Assembly: GCA_945865535.1 (NCBI GenBank)
Contig: CAMBDW010000008.1
Coordinates: forward strand, 1-64,000
Reading direction: 5' to 3'
DNA: 64,000 nt
Origin: Chryseobacterium gleum
Lineage (GTDB): Bacteria > Bacteroidota > Bacteroidia > Flavobacteriales > BACL11
Numbering within the stretch: the stretch's first letter is position 1; each line of letters opens with the position of its first letter. This document shows, piece after piece, positions 16,276-25,040 of this stretch. The position numbers were made by a program, and so were the translations under genes. A model generated the notes under the pieces. That model was not told the origin of the DNA. It searched no databases and saw only the letters and a program-made list of their open reading frames with translations.

Positions 16276-17415
16276 ATGAATTTTGAATTATCTGAAGAGC
16301 ATAAGATGATAAGGGATGCAGCAAGAGATTTTGCGCAAACTGAATTACTTCCTGGAGTTATCGAAAGAGATGAAGCTCAAAAATTTCCAACAGAGCAGAT
16401 TAAGAAATTAGGAGAACTTGGTTTTTTAGGAATGATGGTGGATCCAAAATATGGAGGGGCTGGGATGGATACTATTTCTTACGTGTTGGCAATGGAAGAA
16501 ATTTCTAAAGTGGATGCTTCAGCATCTGTTATTATGTCAGTAAATAATTCTTTAGTTTGCTGGGGAATAGAAACTTTTGGTACAGAGTCACAAAAAGAGA
16601 AATACTTAAAACCACTGGCAACAGGAGAGATTATTGGGGCATTCTGTTTGTCAGAACCAGAAGCTGGTTCGGATGCAACTTCACAGCAAACAACAGCAAT
16701 TGATAGAGGAGATCATTATTTGCTAAATGGAACAAAAAACTGGATAACTAATGGCAATACAGCAACTGTTTATTTAGTTATTGCCCAAACAGATGTAGAA
16801 AAAGGACATAAAGGAATCAATGCTTTTATTGTAGAGAAAGGAATGGAAGGATTTGTTGTGGGGCTAAAAGAAAATAAATTGGGCATTAGAGGATCAGATA
16901 CACATTCATTAATGTTTTCTGATGTAAAAATTCCAAAAGAAAATAGAATAGGTGAAGATGGCTTTGGCTTTACTTTTGCTATGAAAACATTGTCAGGTGG
17001 TAGAATAGGAATTGCTGCTCAGGCTCTTGGAATTGCATCTGGGGCTTATGAATTAGCATTGCAATATTCTAAAGAGAGAAAAGCTTTTGGAAAAGAAATT
17101 TCAAAACATCAAGCAATCGCATTTAAATTAGCGGATATGGCTACTGAAATTGAGGCAGCAAGGTTACTTTGTTTAAAAGCAGCTTGGCTAAAAGATAATG
17201 GAAAAAATTATGATAAAATAGGAGCGATGGCTAAAGTTTTTGCTTCAGAAACCGCAATGAAAACTACTGTTGAAGCAGTCCAAGTTCATGGTGGTTATGG
17301 TTTTGTAAAAGAATATCATGTTGAGCGTTTAATGCGTGATGCAAAAATTACACAGATTTATGAAGGAACATCTGAGATTCAAAGAATTGTAATTTCTCGT
17401 TCTATTTTAAACTAA
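16276..17415 (+). CDS. Acyl-CoA dehydrogenase
   Basis: 379 residues from the chosen ATG (MNFELSEEHKMIRD), the usual length for short/medium-chain acyl-CoA dehydrogenases. Visible motifs are AFCLSEPEAGSDA (FAD/substrate site), GTKNWITNG, RKAFGKEISKHQAIAFKLADM, and near the C-terminus QVHGGYGFVKEYHVERLMRDAKI and IYEGTSEIQRI with the catalytic-base glutamate. It is an FAD enzyme that introduces a double bond in acyl-CoA during fatty acid or branched-chain amino acid breakdown. Its stop lies 5 bp before the polysaccharide export gene. Confidence 0.93.
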   Translation: MNFELSEEHKMIRDAARDFAQTELLPGVIERDEAQKFPTEQIKKLGELGFLGMMVDPKYGGAGMDTISYVLAMEEISKVDASASVIMSVNNSLVCWGIETFGTESQKEKYLKPLATGEIIGAFCLSEPEAGSDATSQQTTAIDRGDHYLLNGTKNWITNGNTATVYLVIAQTDVEKGHKGINAFIVEKGMEGFVVGLKENKLGIRGSDTHSLMFSDVKIPKENRIGEDGFGFTFAMKTLSGGRIGIAAQALGIASGAYELALQYSKERKAFGKEISKHQAIAFKLADMATEIEAARLLCLKAAWLKDNGKNYDKIGAMAKVFASETAMKTTVEAVQVHGGYGFVKEYHVERLMRDAKITQIYEGTSEIQRIVISRSILN

Positions 17416-17420
17416 AAATT

Positions 17421-19916
17421 ATGAAAAAAATAATCTTACTATCATTTTTGATTTTACTTACTTTTGTAGTAAGTGCTCAAATTGATAAATCAAAAATTAA
17501 CCCATCATATTTGCAGTTCTTGCCTTCAAATGCAAAACCTGAAGATTTACGTCCTTCTGATATTCCATCAGAACAAGTGCTAAAACAAATGGGCTTTTCT
17601 GATCAAGAAATTGCTGAAGCAATGGATTTTAAAAATTCTAGAGGAAAATATGCTAAAAGTGCTAAAGATACAATTGGAGCCAATTCATCTCTTTCAATGT
17701 TCTATGAAAGTTTTGGAGATACTTTGGTTACTGATACCGCTACTTACCCTAAAGCAAGAATCTATGGCCAAGATATTTTTAGAAATAATGAACTTTCTTT
17801 TTATCAAAAAGCACTAGATGCAAAGGCTCCCGAGAATTATAAAGTAGGTAGTGGAGATGAGATTTCAATTTCTGTCTGGGGATATAATGAGTTTTCTGAG
17901 ACCCTATTAGTAGATGCTAACGGCTATATTACCCCAAGTTCTTATGGAAGAATCTATGTAAAAGGATTAACTTTTGAAAAGATGCGTTCACTTTTAAAGA
18001 GTAAATTTTCAGGATTCTTGGATATGCAAAATTCTGAAATTGATGTTACACTTGCTTATTCAAGAGTAATAACTGTAAATATTGTTGGAGAGGTTTATCA
18101 TCCTGGGTCGTATTCAATACCGGCAATCAATACAGCATTTAACGCTTTGATTGCAGCCAAGGGGCCAAATCAGTTAGGTACGGTTAGAAATATTTACCTT
18201 AAAAGGGATGGGAAAACAGTCGATTCATTAGATATTTATCAGTTTTTATTTAATCCTACGCGCTCGCAAGACATTTATATGCAAGATGGGGATTATTTAT
18301 TTGTTCCTCCTGCAAAGCACATTGTTGAGGTGGGTGGTGCGGTAAATCGTCCTTATACTTATGAGGCTAAAACAGGAGAATCAGTTGCAAGTATTATTAA
18401 ATATGCGGGTGGTTTCACTACTAATGCTTTCACGGATGTTGTAACTTTGAAAAGAATAGAGTATAATTCAATTCGAGTAAATGATGTGCATAAGGATCAT
18501 GCCAATTCTATTGCTGTTCAAAATGGAGATGAGATTGTAGTAAATACGATTTCTAATAAATTATCGAATTTAGTGAGCGTAAAAGGAAGTATTGGAGTTG
18601 AGGGCGATTACGAGTTTATAAAAGGAGAGAAATTATTATCCTTACTTAAAAGAGCTAAATGTATTGATGATAAAACATTTTTGGATAAAGTATATGTTAT
18701 CCGATTGAATGAGGACAGAACAAAAACACATATAGCTGTAAATTTAGGTGCGATTATCAAAGATTCAAATCATGAAGATAATATATGGGTGCAGGAGTAT
18801 GACATTGTTCGTGTACTTTCTATTGATGATTTTGATGATGAATTTTCAGTATCAGTTTTAGGAGCAGTAAGAGGTGCTGGTGATTTTGATTTTGGAGTTG
18901 GGATGACCTTGCAAGATGTGCTTTTACAAGCAGGAGGGCTTACTCAACAGGCAGAAGGAAGTAAGATAGAAGTTAGTAGAATTATGGATTATGATATTTC
19001 TTCTAATAAATTAAAACCAATAAGAGCAGTAGTAAAAAATATAAAAATAGGAGAGGACTTAATGTTGAGTTCTGAAGCTCAAGAATTTACCTTACAACCC
19101 TTTGATCAGATATTTGTTAGAGAAAATCCAGATTATGAAGAGCCTGTAAATATTGTATTAAGTGGAGAAGTGAAATATCCTGGTACTTATTCTTTACTTT
19201 CAAAGAATGAAAAAATTGCATCAGTTATTCAAAGAGCAGGTGGGCTGACTACTTATGCTTATATGGATGGGGTTAAGATGTTTAGAAAGTTTGAAGTGGA
19301 ACAAATTAAAGATAATCCGTTAACTATTCCAAATGATTTATTAGATTCAATTTTAATTAATCCAGAGCTTTCAAATATTTATAATAAGGAGTTATTAAAC
19401 AGAGAACAGTTGAAGGCAAAGGTTTTTACTTATGATAGTTTGATGTATAATGTTGTGTATTTTGATTTGCAAAAGGCAATGTCAAAAAATAGGTCTAAAC
19501 ATAATTTGGTTTTATTGGAAGGGGATAGTGTAATCATTCCAAAGCTATTAGATGTTGTACATATTTCAGGTGATTTAAAAAATATAAGTGGGAGCTCAAT
19601 TAGTGCTCCTTTTTTTGGAAAACGAGCTGATTATTATGTTCGAAATTTTGCAGGGGGTTATTCTGAGGATAATAAAAAATCTAATACTCTAGTTATTCAT
19701 GCTAATGGTGCCGTTAAGAAGTCATTAGATTTAGGTTTATTTACGATTTCTCCAAAAGTAAAACCGGGGTCAATTATTAAGGTTGTAGATGATAAAACAG
19801 TAGAAATTGAGAAAAAACCTCTTGATTGGAATGTCGCTATTGAAAAGACTTTGTTAAAATTAACAGGGATCATTTCGCTTTATTTGTTGATGGATAGATT
19901 AGCTGTCGCACAATAA
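17421..19916 (+). CDS. Wza-like polysaccharide export protein with multiple SLBB domains
   Basis: 831 residues with a signal peptide (about 1-19, ending SAQ). A polysaccharide biosynthesis/export domain near 135-215 carries YKVGSGDEISISVWG and GRIYVKGLT. At least five SLBB units follow, marked by phrases such as VNIVGEVYHPGSYSI, VEVGGAVNRPYTYE, VSVLGAVRGAGDFDF and IVLSGEVKYPGTYSL. A hydrophobic C-terminal helix (LTGIISLYLLM) suits outer-membrane insertion. It is much longer than E. coli Wza, as is common in Bacteroidota. It likely exports capsule or exopolysaccharide with the Wzz-like partner that overlaps it by one base. Confidence 0.87.
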   Translation: MKKIILLSFLILLTFVVSAQIDKSKINPSYLQFLPSNAKPEDLRPSDIPSEQVLKQMGFSDQEIAEAMDFKNSRGKYAKSAKDTIGANSSLSMFYESFGDTLVTDTATYPKARIYGQDIFRNNELSFYQKALDAKAPENYKVGSGDEISISVWGYNEFSETLLVDANGYITPSSYGRIYVKGLTFEKMRSLLKSKFSGFLDMQNSEIDVTLAYSRVITVNIVGEVYHPGSYSIPAINTAFNALIAAKGPNQLGTVRNIYLKRDGKTVDSLDIYQFLFNPTRSQDIYMQDGDYLFVPPAKHIVEVGGAVNRPYTYEAKTGESVASIIKYAGGFTTNAFTDVVTLKRIEYNSIRVNDVHKDHANSIAVQNGDEIVVNTISNKLSNLVSVKGSIGVEGDYEFIKGEKLLSLLKRAKCIDDKTFLDKVYVIRLNEDRTKTHIAVNLGAIIKDSNHEDNIWVQEYDIVRVLSIDDFDDEFSVSVLGAVRGAGDFDFGVGMTLQDVLLQAGGLTQQAEGSKIEVSRIMDYDISSNKLKPIRAVVKNIKIGEDLMLSSEAQEFTLQPFDQIFVRENPDYEEPVNIVLSGEVKYPGTYSLLSKNEKIASVIQRAGGLTTYAYMDGVKMFRKFEVEQIKDNPLTIPNDLLDSILINPELSNIYNKELLNREQLKAKVFTYDSLMYNVVYFDLQKAMSKNRSKHNLVLLEGDSVIIPKLLDVVHISGDLKNISGSSISAPFFGKRADYYVRNFAGGYSEDNKKSNTLVIHANGAVKKSLDLGLFTISPKVKPGSIIKVVDDKTVEIEKKPLDWNVAIEKTLLKLTGIISLYLLMDRLAVAQ

Positions 19917-20962
19917 TGGAACGGCATAATGATGAAATACAATTAAAAGATATTCTGTTAAAATTATCAGATTATAAAGCATATTTATTTAAAAATAAAT
20001 TTAGGATAATTGGATTTTCTTTTTTGTTTGTTGTGCTTGGAGTTGTATATGCTTTTGTTTCAGATACAAAATACACTGCCGACCTTACTTTTGTTGTTGA
20101 AGAAGAAAGTTCTGGTGGCTCACTTGGGGCTATGTCAGGTATTGCAAGTCAGTTTGGTTTTGATATTGGCGGATCTTCAAGCGCTACTTTTAGTCAGCAG
20201 AATATACTAGAATTATTGAGCTCTAGAGGTGTTATTGAGAGCGCTTTAATGCAGAGTGCTAAAGTTAATGGTAAAACTGATTTACTGATAGAGCATTATC
20301 TTGAAATTGATAAGATAAAAGATACATGGGCTGCGAGTGATGATTTTAAAGGAGTTTCATTTCATGATAAGAGTAGTTATATACATGACAGTATTAGCGG
20401 TATCATTTGGCAAAAAATTATTGAAAATAATTTAACTGTTGAACTTAAATCTGATGAGGCTAATATTATTACGTTATCTTACATTTCTTTAAATGAAGAA
20501 TTTGCTAAAGAATTTGTAGAGAAGCTAATTAATGAAATGAGTAAGATGTACATTGCACATCAAACTGCACAAGCAAATAAAACTTTGGATTTTTTGCAAG
20601 ATAGAGCAGATTCTGTATTCTCAGAATTGGTAATTGCAGAGCAACAACTTGCAAAGGCGAAAGATATCAATCAAAGAATTATTAAAGTAACGGGGAGATT
20701 AAAAGAACTTCAGCTAATGCGAGAAGTAGAGGTGCTAAATGCTATGTATTTGGAACTTGTAAAAAATCTGGAGCTTTCTAAAATAACGCTATTAAATAAA
20801 ACTCCTATTATCAACATTATAGATGAGCCTATTCTTCCTTTAGAGGAGGATAAAATATCAAAAATAGTAGCAGGAATACTTGGAGGTTTCTTGGGTGGTT
20901 TCCTTTCGGTTTGTTTCTTTATATTCAGAAAGTTATTTAAAGATGCCTTAGCGGAAGCTTAA
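19916..20962 (+). CDS. Wzz/chain-length-determinant-like inner membrane protein
   Basis: 348 residues. Two membrane helices bracket a periplasmic helical domain: TM1 at about 31-50 (FLFVVLGVVYAFV) and TM2 at about 315-338 (AGILGGFLGGFLSVCFF). DTKYTADLTFVVEEES after TM1 is a Wzz-domain pattern, and residues about 215-275 are coiled-coil-like. No tyrosine kinase domain is attached. It probably regulates chain length or bridges to the upstream Wza-like exporter. Its last 4 bp overlap the end of murF on the other strand. Confidence 0.83.
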   Translation: MERHNDEIQLKDILLKLSDYKAYLFKNKFRIIGFSFLFVVLGVVYAFVSDTKYTADLTFVVEEESSGGSLGAMSGIASQFGFDIGGSSSATFSQQNILELLSSRGVIESALMQSAKVNGKTDLLIEHYLEIDKIKDTWAASDDFKGVSFHDKSSYIHDSISGIIWQKIIENNLTVELKSDEANIITLSYISLNEEFAKEFVEKLINEMSKMYIAHQTAQANKTLDFLQDRADSVFSELVIAEQQLAKAKDINQRIIKVTGRLKELQLMREVEVLNAMYLELVKNLELSKITLLNKTPIINIIDEPILPLEEDKISKIVAGILGGFLGGFLSVCFFIFRKLFKDALAEA

Positions 20963-22215
20963 AGCAAATTCTGTAGCTTTTCTAATCCAATACCTCTTGA
21001 TCCTTTTAAAAGTATTGTCTTATTTTTAATAGGATTAGATTTTAAAAATATTTCAAAGGCATTTCTATCTTTAAAAGCTTCCTTGCTGATTTTAGAGAAT
21101 TCTTTTCCTATTAGAATTATTTCTAGATTAAGTATATCTATCAAATCTAATATTGCCGAGTGCTCCTTTATAGTGTATTCTCCTAGCTCAAGCATATCTC
21201 CTAGTATGCACAATTTATTAGTGTAATCTTGCTTGGAAAATGAAGTAATCATAGCTTTCATGCTTGATGGATTAGCATTATAAGCATCTAGGATTAATAG
21301 ATTATCTTTAGTTTTAAGAATTTCAGAACGGTTATTTTTAGGAGTGTAGTTTTGAATTGCCTTTTTTATGTTTGAATCTTTGATGTTAAATTTGTTTCCT
21401 ATACAAACTGCAAGCATAATGTTGCTAAATTGATATTCTCCAATTAGTTGGCTATTAATCTCAGTATTGCTAACCTTAATATTTAAGAAAGGCGTGTTTT
21501 TTGTTATAAATCCTTTACAAAATCCGTTATTTCCATAGGTAATTCTTTCAATCTTTTCGGATAAGTTTAGCAATAAATTATCATCATCATTTACAAATAA
21601 GACACCATTATTTTTTTTGATAAAATTAAATAGTTCATTTTTTGCATTAATAACCCCTTGGTGATCTTTAAATCCTTCAAGATGGGCGGATCCTATATTT
21701 GTGATTACTCCGTGGGTAGGTTTTGCTATTTCACAAAGAAATTCAATTTCTTTTTCATGATTTGCCCCCATTTCAATAATTGCAATTTCATGTTCTTTTG
21801 TGATTTCCAAAATACTTAAAGGCACTCCTATATGATTGTTTAGATTTCCTTTTGTAGCATAACTATTTAGCTCTGATTTTAATACAGCATGTATTAGTTC
21901 TTTTGAGGTTGTTTTTCCGTTAGTTCCAGTAATTCCTATAATTGGGATTGAGAGTTGTTTTCTGTGATGTCTTGCTAAATTTTGAAGTGTCTCTAAAACA
22001 TTTTTGACAAGAATAAATTTATCGTTTTTAGCGATTTTTTTTTCATCAATTATTGCAAAACTACAACCATCACTAATTGCTTTTGCTGCAAAGAGATTTC
22101 CATTAAAGTTTTCTCCTTTTAGAGCAAAAAATAGGCCTCCCTTTTTAATCTTTCTAGTATCAGTGCAAATACTGGATTTGCTTTTATATATTTTGTAAAG
22201 TTCTGAAATCTCCAT
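20959..22215 (-). CDS. murF: UDP-N-acetylmuramoyl-tripeptide--D-alanyl-D-alanine ligase
   Basis: 418 residues, slightly short for MurF. The N-terminal substrate domain has STDTRKIKKGGLFFALKG (about 16-33). The P-loop is GITGTNGKTTSKEL near 96-109, then NLNNHIGVPLSIL, EMGANHEKEIEFL and ITNIGSAHLEGF. In the C-terminal domain LILDAYNANPSSM is the MurF signature. It joins D-Ala-D-Ala to the UDP-MurNAc tripeptide in the cytosol. It follows gldJ on the same strand, a familiar order in gliding Bacteroidota, though a strong terminator lies between them. Confidence 0.95.
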   Translation of the reverse strand: MEISELYKIYKSKSSICTDTRKIKKGGLFFALKGENFNGNLFAAKAISDGCSFAIIDEKKIAKNDKFILVKNVLETLQNLARHHRKQLSIPIIGITGTNGKTTSKELIHAVLKSELNSYATKGNLNNHIGVPLSILEITKEHEIAIIEMGANHEKEIEFLCEIAKPTHGVITNIGSAHLEGFKDHQGVINAKNELFNFIKKNNGVLFVNDDDNLLLNLSEKIERITYGNNGFCKGFITKNTPFLNIKVSNTEINSQLIGEYQFSNIMLAVCIGNKFNIKDSNIKKAIQNYTPKNNRSEILKTKDNLLILDAYNANPSSMKAMITSFSKQDYTNKLCILGDMLELGEYTIKEHSAILDLIDILNLEIILIGKEFSKISKEAFKDRNAFEIFLKSNPIKNKTILLKGSRGIGLEKLQNLL

Positions 22216-22229
22216 AAGTCAATATAAAA

Positions 22230-22256
22230 CAAAACCCCATGTTTAGTGGGGTTTTG
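22230..22256 (-). terminator. Terminator between gldJ and murF
   Basis: Perfect 10-bp stem CAAAACCCCA/TGGGGTTTTG with a 7-nt loop, followed on the minus strand by TTTTATATT. It should end gldJ transcripts and limit read-through into murF. Confidence 0.88.
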
Positions 22257-22276
22257 AGTAAATTCTTAATTGATGA

Positions 22277-23881
22277 TTATTTGCTTTTTTTGCTATAATC
22301 AGTAGCTCTTCTTTGATTGTTTTTTGCTCTACTCGTTGATGATCCAAGCCTATCCATAGCACATCTAAACCCAATAGCATCAGTTGATTGATCTTGATCT
22401 AAAAACCTTCTTGTTCCAGGATTTAACCAATACGCTCTGTCTTTCCAAGACCCCCCTTTAAAAACTCTTGTTCTGTCGCTTATTAGAGAAGAGGTTCCGT
22501 AAACATACATTTCGTTACTATTTCCTTCAGGAGCATCATCTTTATACATGCTAGCTGTTTTATTCCATTTGTCAATATTAACTTTTCCTGTGTCAGATGC
22601 AGCTGTTTCTTCAAGTAAATCGTTCCAATTAACCCCCATTTGAGATTCAATATCTCCATTTAAGTAATTGATATTATCCGATTTTTTGTAGTTTCTTCTA
22701 TAAGCATTATCTTGTACATTCACATTAACTTGAATTGCTTTGCCTAAGTCATCAAATACTATCATGCCATCTGAATCCAATGAATCAGTTTGATAGACAT
22801 TTCCTCTAAAGCTCCTGTGATCTGCAGTTGTAGTTTGTTCAATTACTGGTCTGTAAACATCCATAACCCACTCTGAAACATTACCAGCCATATCATATAA
22901 TCCGTAATCATTAGGCCAATATGTTCTTACAGAAGCCGTAATATCTGCCTTGTCATTTAAATTTCCTGCAACTCCCATATTATCTCCTCTTCCTCTTTTG
23001 AAGTTAGCCATAATTGCTCCTTGATTTTTAGGATCTGAACTCCTTAATGATGAGCCATTCCAAGGATAAAGTTTTCTTTCATCTGTATTTTCCTCCTGAG
23101 TATTTCCTACATAGCCTAATGCCGCAAATTCCCATTCAGCTTCAGTAGGCAATCGGTAGTTTGGTAATAACAAACCATCTGCCATATTAATGATTCTAGT
23201 TTTCTCTCCACTACCATAATTCTCATTTGTAAGGTTTTTTGGGTTTCTTCTTACGATACCTTCATATTGTCCCGCTAAATACCCTTTAGTAGTGAATACA
23301 TTATCATCTATTTGCTCCATATCTTCTTTTAAAATACCATTATCAGTTAGTATTCTTTCGTTTACTCTATCGGTTCTCCAAGCACAGTAATCTGTAGCTT
23401 GTTGCCAACTAACACCAACTACAGGATAGTTTTTAAAAGCAGGGTGTCTTAGATATCCGTTAACAAAAGGTTCGTTATAACCTAATTTATCTCTCCATAC
23501 TAAGGTGTCAGGAAGAGCCTTTTTGTATACTTCAGAGTAAGATAAACCATATATTCTTTGAAGCCAAAAAAGATACTCTAGATAATCTACATTTCTAACT
23601 TCTGTTTCATCTAAATAAAATGATGAAACAGTTTGTTTTCTAGGAATATTGTCCCATTCATACATTACATCTTGCTCTACTCTCCCCATTGTAAAAGATC
23701 CTCCCTCTACAAATAATAATCCAGGACCTGTTTTTTGTTCAACAAAATGCTCATTTGTTTCATATCCTCCATTTTTGGGGTTGTTGTATTCCCACCCTGT
23801 TGAAGAAGATTCTTTTCTTGAAGAACATGATGCAAATATAATCATACTACTTGCTACTAAAATTAATTTATTTATTTTCAT
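22277..23881 (-). CDS. gldJ: Gliding motility / T9SS lipoprotein GldJ
   Basis: 534 residues with a lipoprotein signal ending FASC (C19), so it is membrane anchored. The body is a formylglycine-generating-enzyme/SUMF1-like fold without evident enzymatic purpose: GGSFTMGRVEQD near 60, FYLDETEVRNVDYLEYL, PVVGVSWQQATDYCAWR, RLPTEAEWEFAALG, GLYDMAGNVSEWVMDVY and RVFKGGSWKDRAYW. GldJ is needed for gliding and for stability of other Gld/T9SS proteins in Flavobacterium. It lies 39 bp after the porP/sprF-like gene. Confidence 0.92.
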   Translation of the reverse strand: MKINKLILVASSMIIFASCSSRKESSSTGWEYNNPKNGGYETNEHFVEQKTGPGLLFVEGGSFTMGRVEQDVMYEWDNIPRKQTVSSFYLDETEVRNVDYLEYLFWLQRIYGLSYSEVYKKALPDTLVWRDKLGYNEPFVNGYLRHPAFKNYPVVGVSWQQATDYCAWRTDRVNERILTDNGILKEDMEQIDDNVFTTKGYLAGQYEGIVRRNPKNLTNENYGSGEKTRIINMADGLLLPNYRLPTEAEWEFAALGYVGNTQEENTDERKLYPWNGSSLRSSDPKNQGAIMANFKRGRGDNMGVAGNLNDKADITASVRTYWPNDYGLYDMAGNVSEWVMDVYRPVIEQTTTADHRSFRGNVYQTDSLDSDGMIVFDDLGKAIQVNVNVQDNAYRRNYKKSDNINYLNGDIESQMGVNWNDLLEETAASDTGKVNIDKWNKTASMYKDDAPEGNSNEMYVYGTSSLISDRTRVFKGGSWKDRAYWLNPGTRRFLDQDQSTDAIGFRCAMDRLGSSTSRAKNNQRRATDYSKKSK

Positions 23882-23919
23882 TTTTATGTATTAAAAATTT
23901 AATCAGTTTTTGTTATTAA

Positions 23920-24918
23920 CTAAAATTGTGGACAACTTATTGTGTTAAACGATTTGCTTTTTGATCGGCAAGGCATAAATAATGTGAAAGATAATTCATG
24001 CGCTCCCAGTGTGTTGCTATTTTTTAAGTTACTTACTGTTATATCATAACTGTACCCAAATTTAAAGGATTCTTGTACTAGTCCTAGCATAAGGATGAAT
24101 GAGTCAAAATTCTCCAAGCTATTTCTTGCCCATAAACCACCAACAACAGGCCCTCTGTTTACATAAATACCATAATTGAATTGCTGAAAATCTTGTTGTT
24201 TTTGGTATAAAAAGTTAGGCGAAATAGTAGTAACTGAATTTCTGTATCTGCTTAATGGAAAGTTTCCTCCCGCATGAACTGTAAGTTTTGTTGGCAATTG
24301 ACTCTCGCTAATAAAACCTTGATTTGGTTTAGTTAAGTGATGTGCTGCAAAGCCAAAAAAGAAATTTTCAGAGTAACCAAGTATACCGGTTGAAAAGTCA
24401 GGAAAATTTCTAGAAGTAGGATTATTTACTACATTTTCTTGAGTGTCGTAAATAAAACCATATTGTGGATGAATCATATCTCCAAAAGTAAGGTTATCCC
24501 AATCTAATTGTATCATTCTGTAAGAAGCTTCAAAACCTGCTTTCACAGCGAAAGTATTGTTTACCTGTAATCTATAAGAGTATAATAATGAGGCATGAGA
24601 AGTGTTTAGATTTCCAGCGCCTGCTCTATCTTGAGAAACCATTACTCCTAATCCACCACCAATTGCTTGAATGTGTTGGTCCCAAGATGCAGATGTAGTT
24701 ACATAGGTTCTTCCTATTCCTGGCCATTGGTCACGATAATTTAAATTTGCTCTTGGACAATCATTTGTACCAGCAAATGCAGGATTTAAATACAAGGGAT
24801 TTGCATAAAATTGACTAAATGCAGGATCCTGAGCAGAAGCAGTATTCGTTATAAATATCAATGCAAAAACTGAAATTATAACTTTGAAAATGTTGTTAAA
24901 CATATATAGGTTATTCAT
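23920..24918 (-). CDS. PorP/SprF family T9SS outer membrane protein
   Basis: 332 residues. The signal peptide ends TASAQ near residue 29; a second Met at residue 6 is an alternative start. The mature start DPAFSQFYANPLYLNPAFAG is the strongest signature of the PorP/SprF family. Repeated beta-strand patterns indicate an outer-membrane barrel. SprF-type proteins usually support secretion of a partner adhesin encoded next to them; no SprB-like adhesin is adjacent, so this copy may be the core PorP type. It shares its upstream region with divergent porU. Confidence 0.9.
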   Translation of the reverse strand: MNNLYMFNNIFKVIISVFALIFITNTASAQDPAFSQFYANPLYLNPAFAGTNDCPRANLNYRDQWPGIGRTYVTTSASWDQHIQAIGGGLGVMVSQDRAGAGNLNTSHASLLYSYRLQVNNTFAVKAGFEASYRMIQLDWDNLTFGDMIHPQYGFIYDTQENVVNNPTSRNFPDFSTGILGYSENFFFGFAAHHLTKPNQGFISESQLPTKLTVHAGGNFPLSRYRNSVTTISPNFLYQKQQDFQQFNYGIYVNRGPVVGGLWARNSLENFDSFILMLGLVQESFKFGYSYDITVSNLKNSNTLGAHELSFTLFMPCRSKSKSFNTISCPQF

Positions 24919-24930
24919 ATTTTAATTTCA

Positions 24931-24938
24931 CAAAAATA
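24931..24938 (-). promoter_or_regulatory. -7 box of the porP-gldJ unit
   Basis: The minus strand reads TATTTTTG, 12 nt before the ATG at 24918. Confidence 0.58.
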
Positions 24939-25030
24939 AACAAATTATTTAATATTACCTTTTACTAGATAAAAATTATATACTATTTATATTTATTGTT
25001 CGTTATTGCCTTGTTATTAAAAAGGATACA

Positions 25031-25038
25031 TAAATTTG
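25031..25038 (+). promoter_or_regulatory. -7 box of porU, almost touching its ATG
   Basis: TAAATTTG ends 2 nt before ATG 25041 and 5 nt before ATG 25044. A TTG triplet at 25011-25013 gives a 17-bp gap, fitting the Bacteroidota -33/-7 arrangement. It argues for a start at 25041 or 25044 instead of an earlier in-frame ATG at 24996. Confidence 0.6.
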
Positions 25039-25040
25039 CA

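Noticed and set aside
24996-25040. Longer porU start at 24996
   Set aside because: It would begin upstream of the -7 box and would push the signal peptide inward; 25041 or 25044 fits both.
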